A stretch of DNA of 5,642 nucleotides from Methanosarcinaceae archaeon. GTDB taxonomy: Archaea > Halobacteriota > Methanosarcinia > Methanosarcinales > Methanosarcinaceae. Numbering within the stretch: position 1 is the stretch's first letter; every line of letters begins with the position of its first letter. The notes below the pieces were generated by a model, which worked only from the letters and a program-made list of their open reading frames with translations, made no database searches and had not been told where the DNA came from. A program made the position numbers and the translations under genes. The DNA lies in contig JAUWBW010000127.1 of assembly GCA_030609665.1 (NCBI GenBank), positions 1 to 5,642 on the forward strand, given 5' to 3'. Of the stretch, positions 4,751-5,642 are shown piece by piece.

Positions 4751-4794
4751 GTTTGATTTTTAACTATAAACCAAAAAACCTGCGAGGAAAGACT

Positions 4795-5642
4795 TTGCCC
4801 AAAATGCCAATTGAAGACTGGATAATCAAACTCCGCCGCGAGTTCCATAGCGAGCCTGAGATCAGTTTTAAAGAATACAAAACCCAGAAAATGATTATCA
4901 AAGTACTGCAAGACATAGGAATTGAACCGCAAAAGATCGCAGACACTGGAGTTGTCGCAACAATACAAGGGCAGTCAGGTGGACCATGTATCGCACTTCG
5001 TGCAGACATCGATGCCCTCGAGGTACTTGAAGTGCCCACCGCGCGAAATCAGGATTACATATCCCGTAACACCGGTTTCATGCACGCCTGTGGCCATGAC
5101 GGCCATATTGCCATGGTCTTGGGTGCAGCGCGCCTTTTGCATGAGAAACGACACACCTTTGCAGGAAGTGTCAGATTAATATTCCAGCCCGCAGAAGAGC
5201 AGCCACCCGGAGGCGCAGCAAGAGTTATTGAAGAAGGCGGGCTTGACAGCGTGGATGCAATTGTGGGAATGCACATCTTTGGCGCGGTAGATGTTGGGAA
5301 GATCGCATTTCGGGAAGGCAGTTTTATGGCAAGTTCGAACATGTTCACCATCAAGATCATCGGAAAAGGCGGACACCATTCCAATCCTGAGGACTGTATC
5401 GATCCAATACTCATTGCAGCAGATTTTATCAGCGCAATTAACAAAAATATCAAGTGCCGGATAAACTCCTCAAAATACGTGCTTGGCATCGGCAAGATCG
5501 AAGGCGGCGCGCAATTTAACAGAACGCCTGACGAAGTGAACATCATTGGAAGTTACCGCACATTCGATGACAACGACACCAAAACCATAGATGACATGAT
5601 AACGCAGACACTTGATAATTTGATGAGATCATACACAACCGA
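4795..5642 (+). CDS. M20D-family metallo-amidohydrolase (N-acyl amino acid / hippurate hydrolase-like), 5' part
   Basis: Zinc-type hydrolase of the M20D group, which removes acyl groups from N-acyl amino acids or related amides in the cytoplasm. The 282 visible codons show RREFHSEPEISFKE (14-27), ALRADIDALEV (67-77), the metal block MHACGHDGH (96-104, Cys99 and His101 probable ligands), FQPAEEQPPGGA (130-141, with Glu134 and Glu135), VGMHIFG (157-163, His160 a probable ligand) and the dimerisation-domain block GKGGHHSNPEDCIDPI (190-205). A TTG at 4795 is preferred as start because GAGG at 4784-4787 is 7 bases from it. The first ATG, at 4804, is 16 bases away and would give a protein three residues shorter. 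The last metal-ligand His and the C-terminus lie beyond the right edge. The true substrate cannot be told from sequence. Confidence 0.9.
   Translation, partial: MPKMPIEDWIIKLRREFHSEPEISFKEYKTQKMIIKVLQDIGIEPQKIADTGVVATIQGQSGGPCIALRADIDALEVLEVPTARNQDYISRNTGFMHACGHDGHIAMVLGAARLLHEKRHTFAGSVRLIFQPAEEQPPGGAARVIEEGGLDSVDAIVGMHIFGAVDVGKIAFREGSFMASSNMFTIKIIGKGGHHSNPEDCIDPILIAADFISAINKNIKCRINSSKYVLGIGKIEGGAQFNRTPDEVNIIGSYRTFDDNDTKTIDDMITQTLDNLMRSYTT

Noticed and set aside
4764..5546. Several minus-strand open frames over the amidohydrolase gene
   Set aside because: The plus-strand frame across this region encodes a continuous M20D protein with intact metal-binding motifs, so the opposing frames are shadows.
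1..5642. CRISPR array, rRNA or intact mobile element
   Set aside because: No regularly spaced direct repeats, rRNA-like sequence, intact transposase or integrase were seen anywhere in the window.

Overview
The window looks like a chromosomal segment of a methanogenic archaeon, most likely of the Methanosarcinaceae. The evidence is an archaeal/eukaryotic-type glycyl-tRNA synthetase, a short archaeal-style ThiC, archaeal TATA-like boxes with GGAGG/GAGGTG ribosome-binding sites, stand-alone Roadblock/LC7 proteins, T-rich archaeal terminators, and a decayed transposase resembling those I recall from Methanosarcina. The family assignment rests on recall, not on a search.

Layout. (1) 1-498, minus strand: the N-terminal 166 codons of glyS, running off the left edge. 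(2) 499-1136: an AT-rich gap with the likely glyS promoter, a nested inverted repeat (685-767), a frameshifted transposase remnant (803-1056, minus) and an AT-only hairpin (1106-1128). (3) 1137-2438, minus strand: thiC, ending in a hairpin plus T-run that contains its stop codon. (4) 2439-2685: a divergent control region with a TATA-like box facing each way and two abutting palindromes. (5) 2686-4506, plus strand: a compact four-gene operon encoding a 103-aa Roadblock protein, a 224-aa protein with a Roadblock-like N-terminus, a P/T linker and a helical C-terminus, a four-helix membrane protein and a three-helix membrane protein; a terminator follows. (6) 4551-4740: a GC-rich island that is either a 57-codon ORF or a structured RNA. 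(7) 4795-5642, plus strand: the first 282 codons of an M20D-type metallo-amidohydrolase, probably with a TTG start, running off the right edge.

glyS, thiC and the amidohydrolase are ordinary housekeeping or metabolic genes. The least explained part is the four-gene operon. Two Roadblock-fold proteins usually mean small-GTPase regulation or scaffolding, but no GTPase is present, and they are coupled instead to two small polytopic membrane proteins of unknown function. It is the best candidate here for an undescribed system. The divergent thiC/operon control region is the second point of interest.
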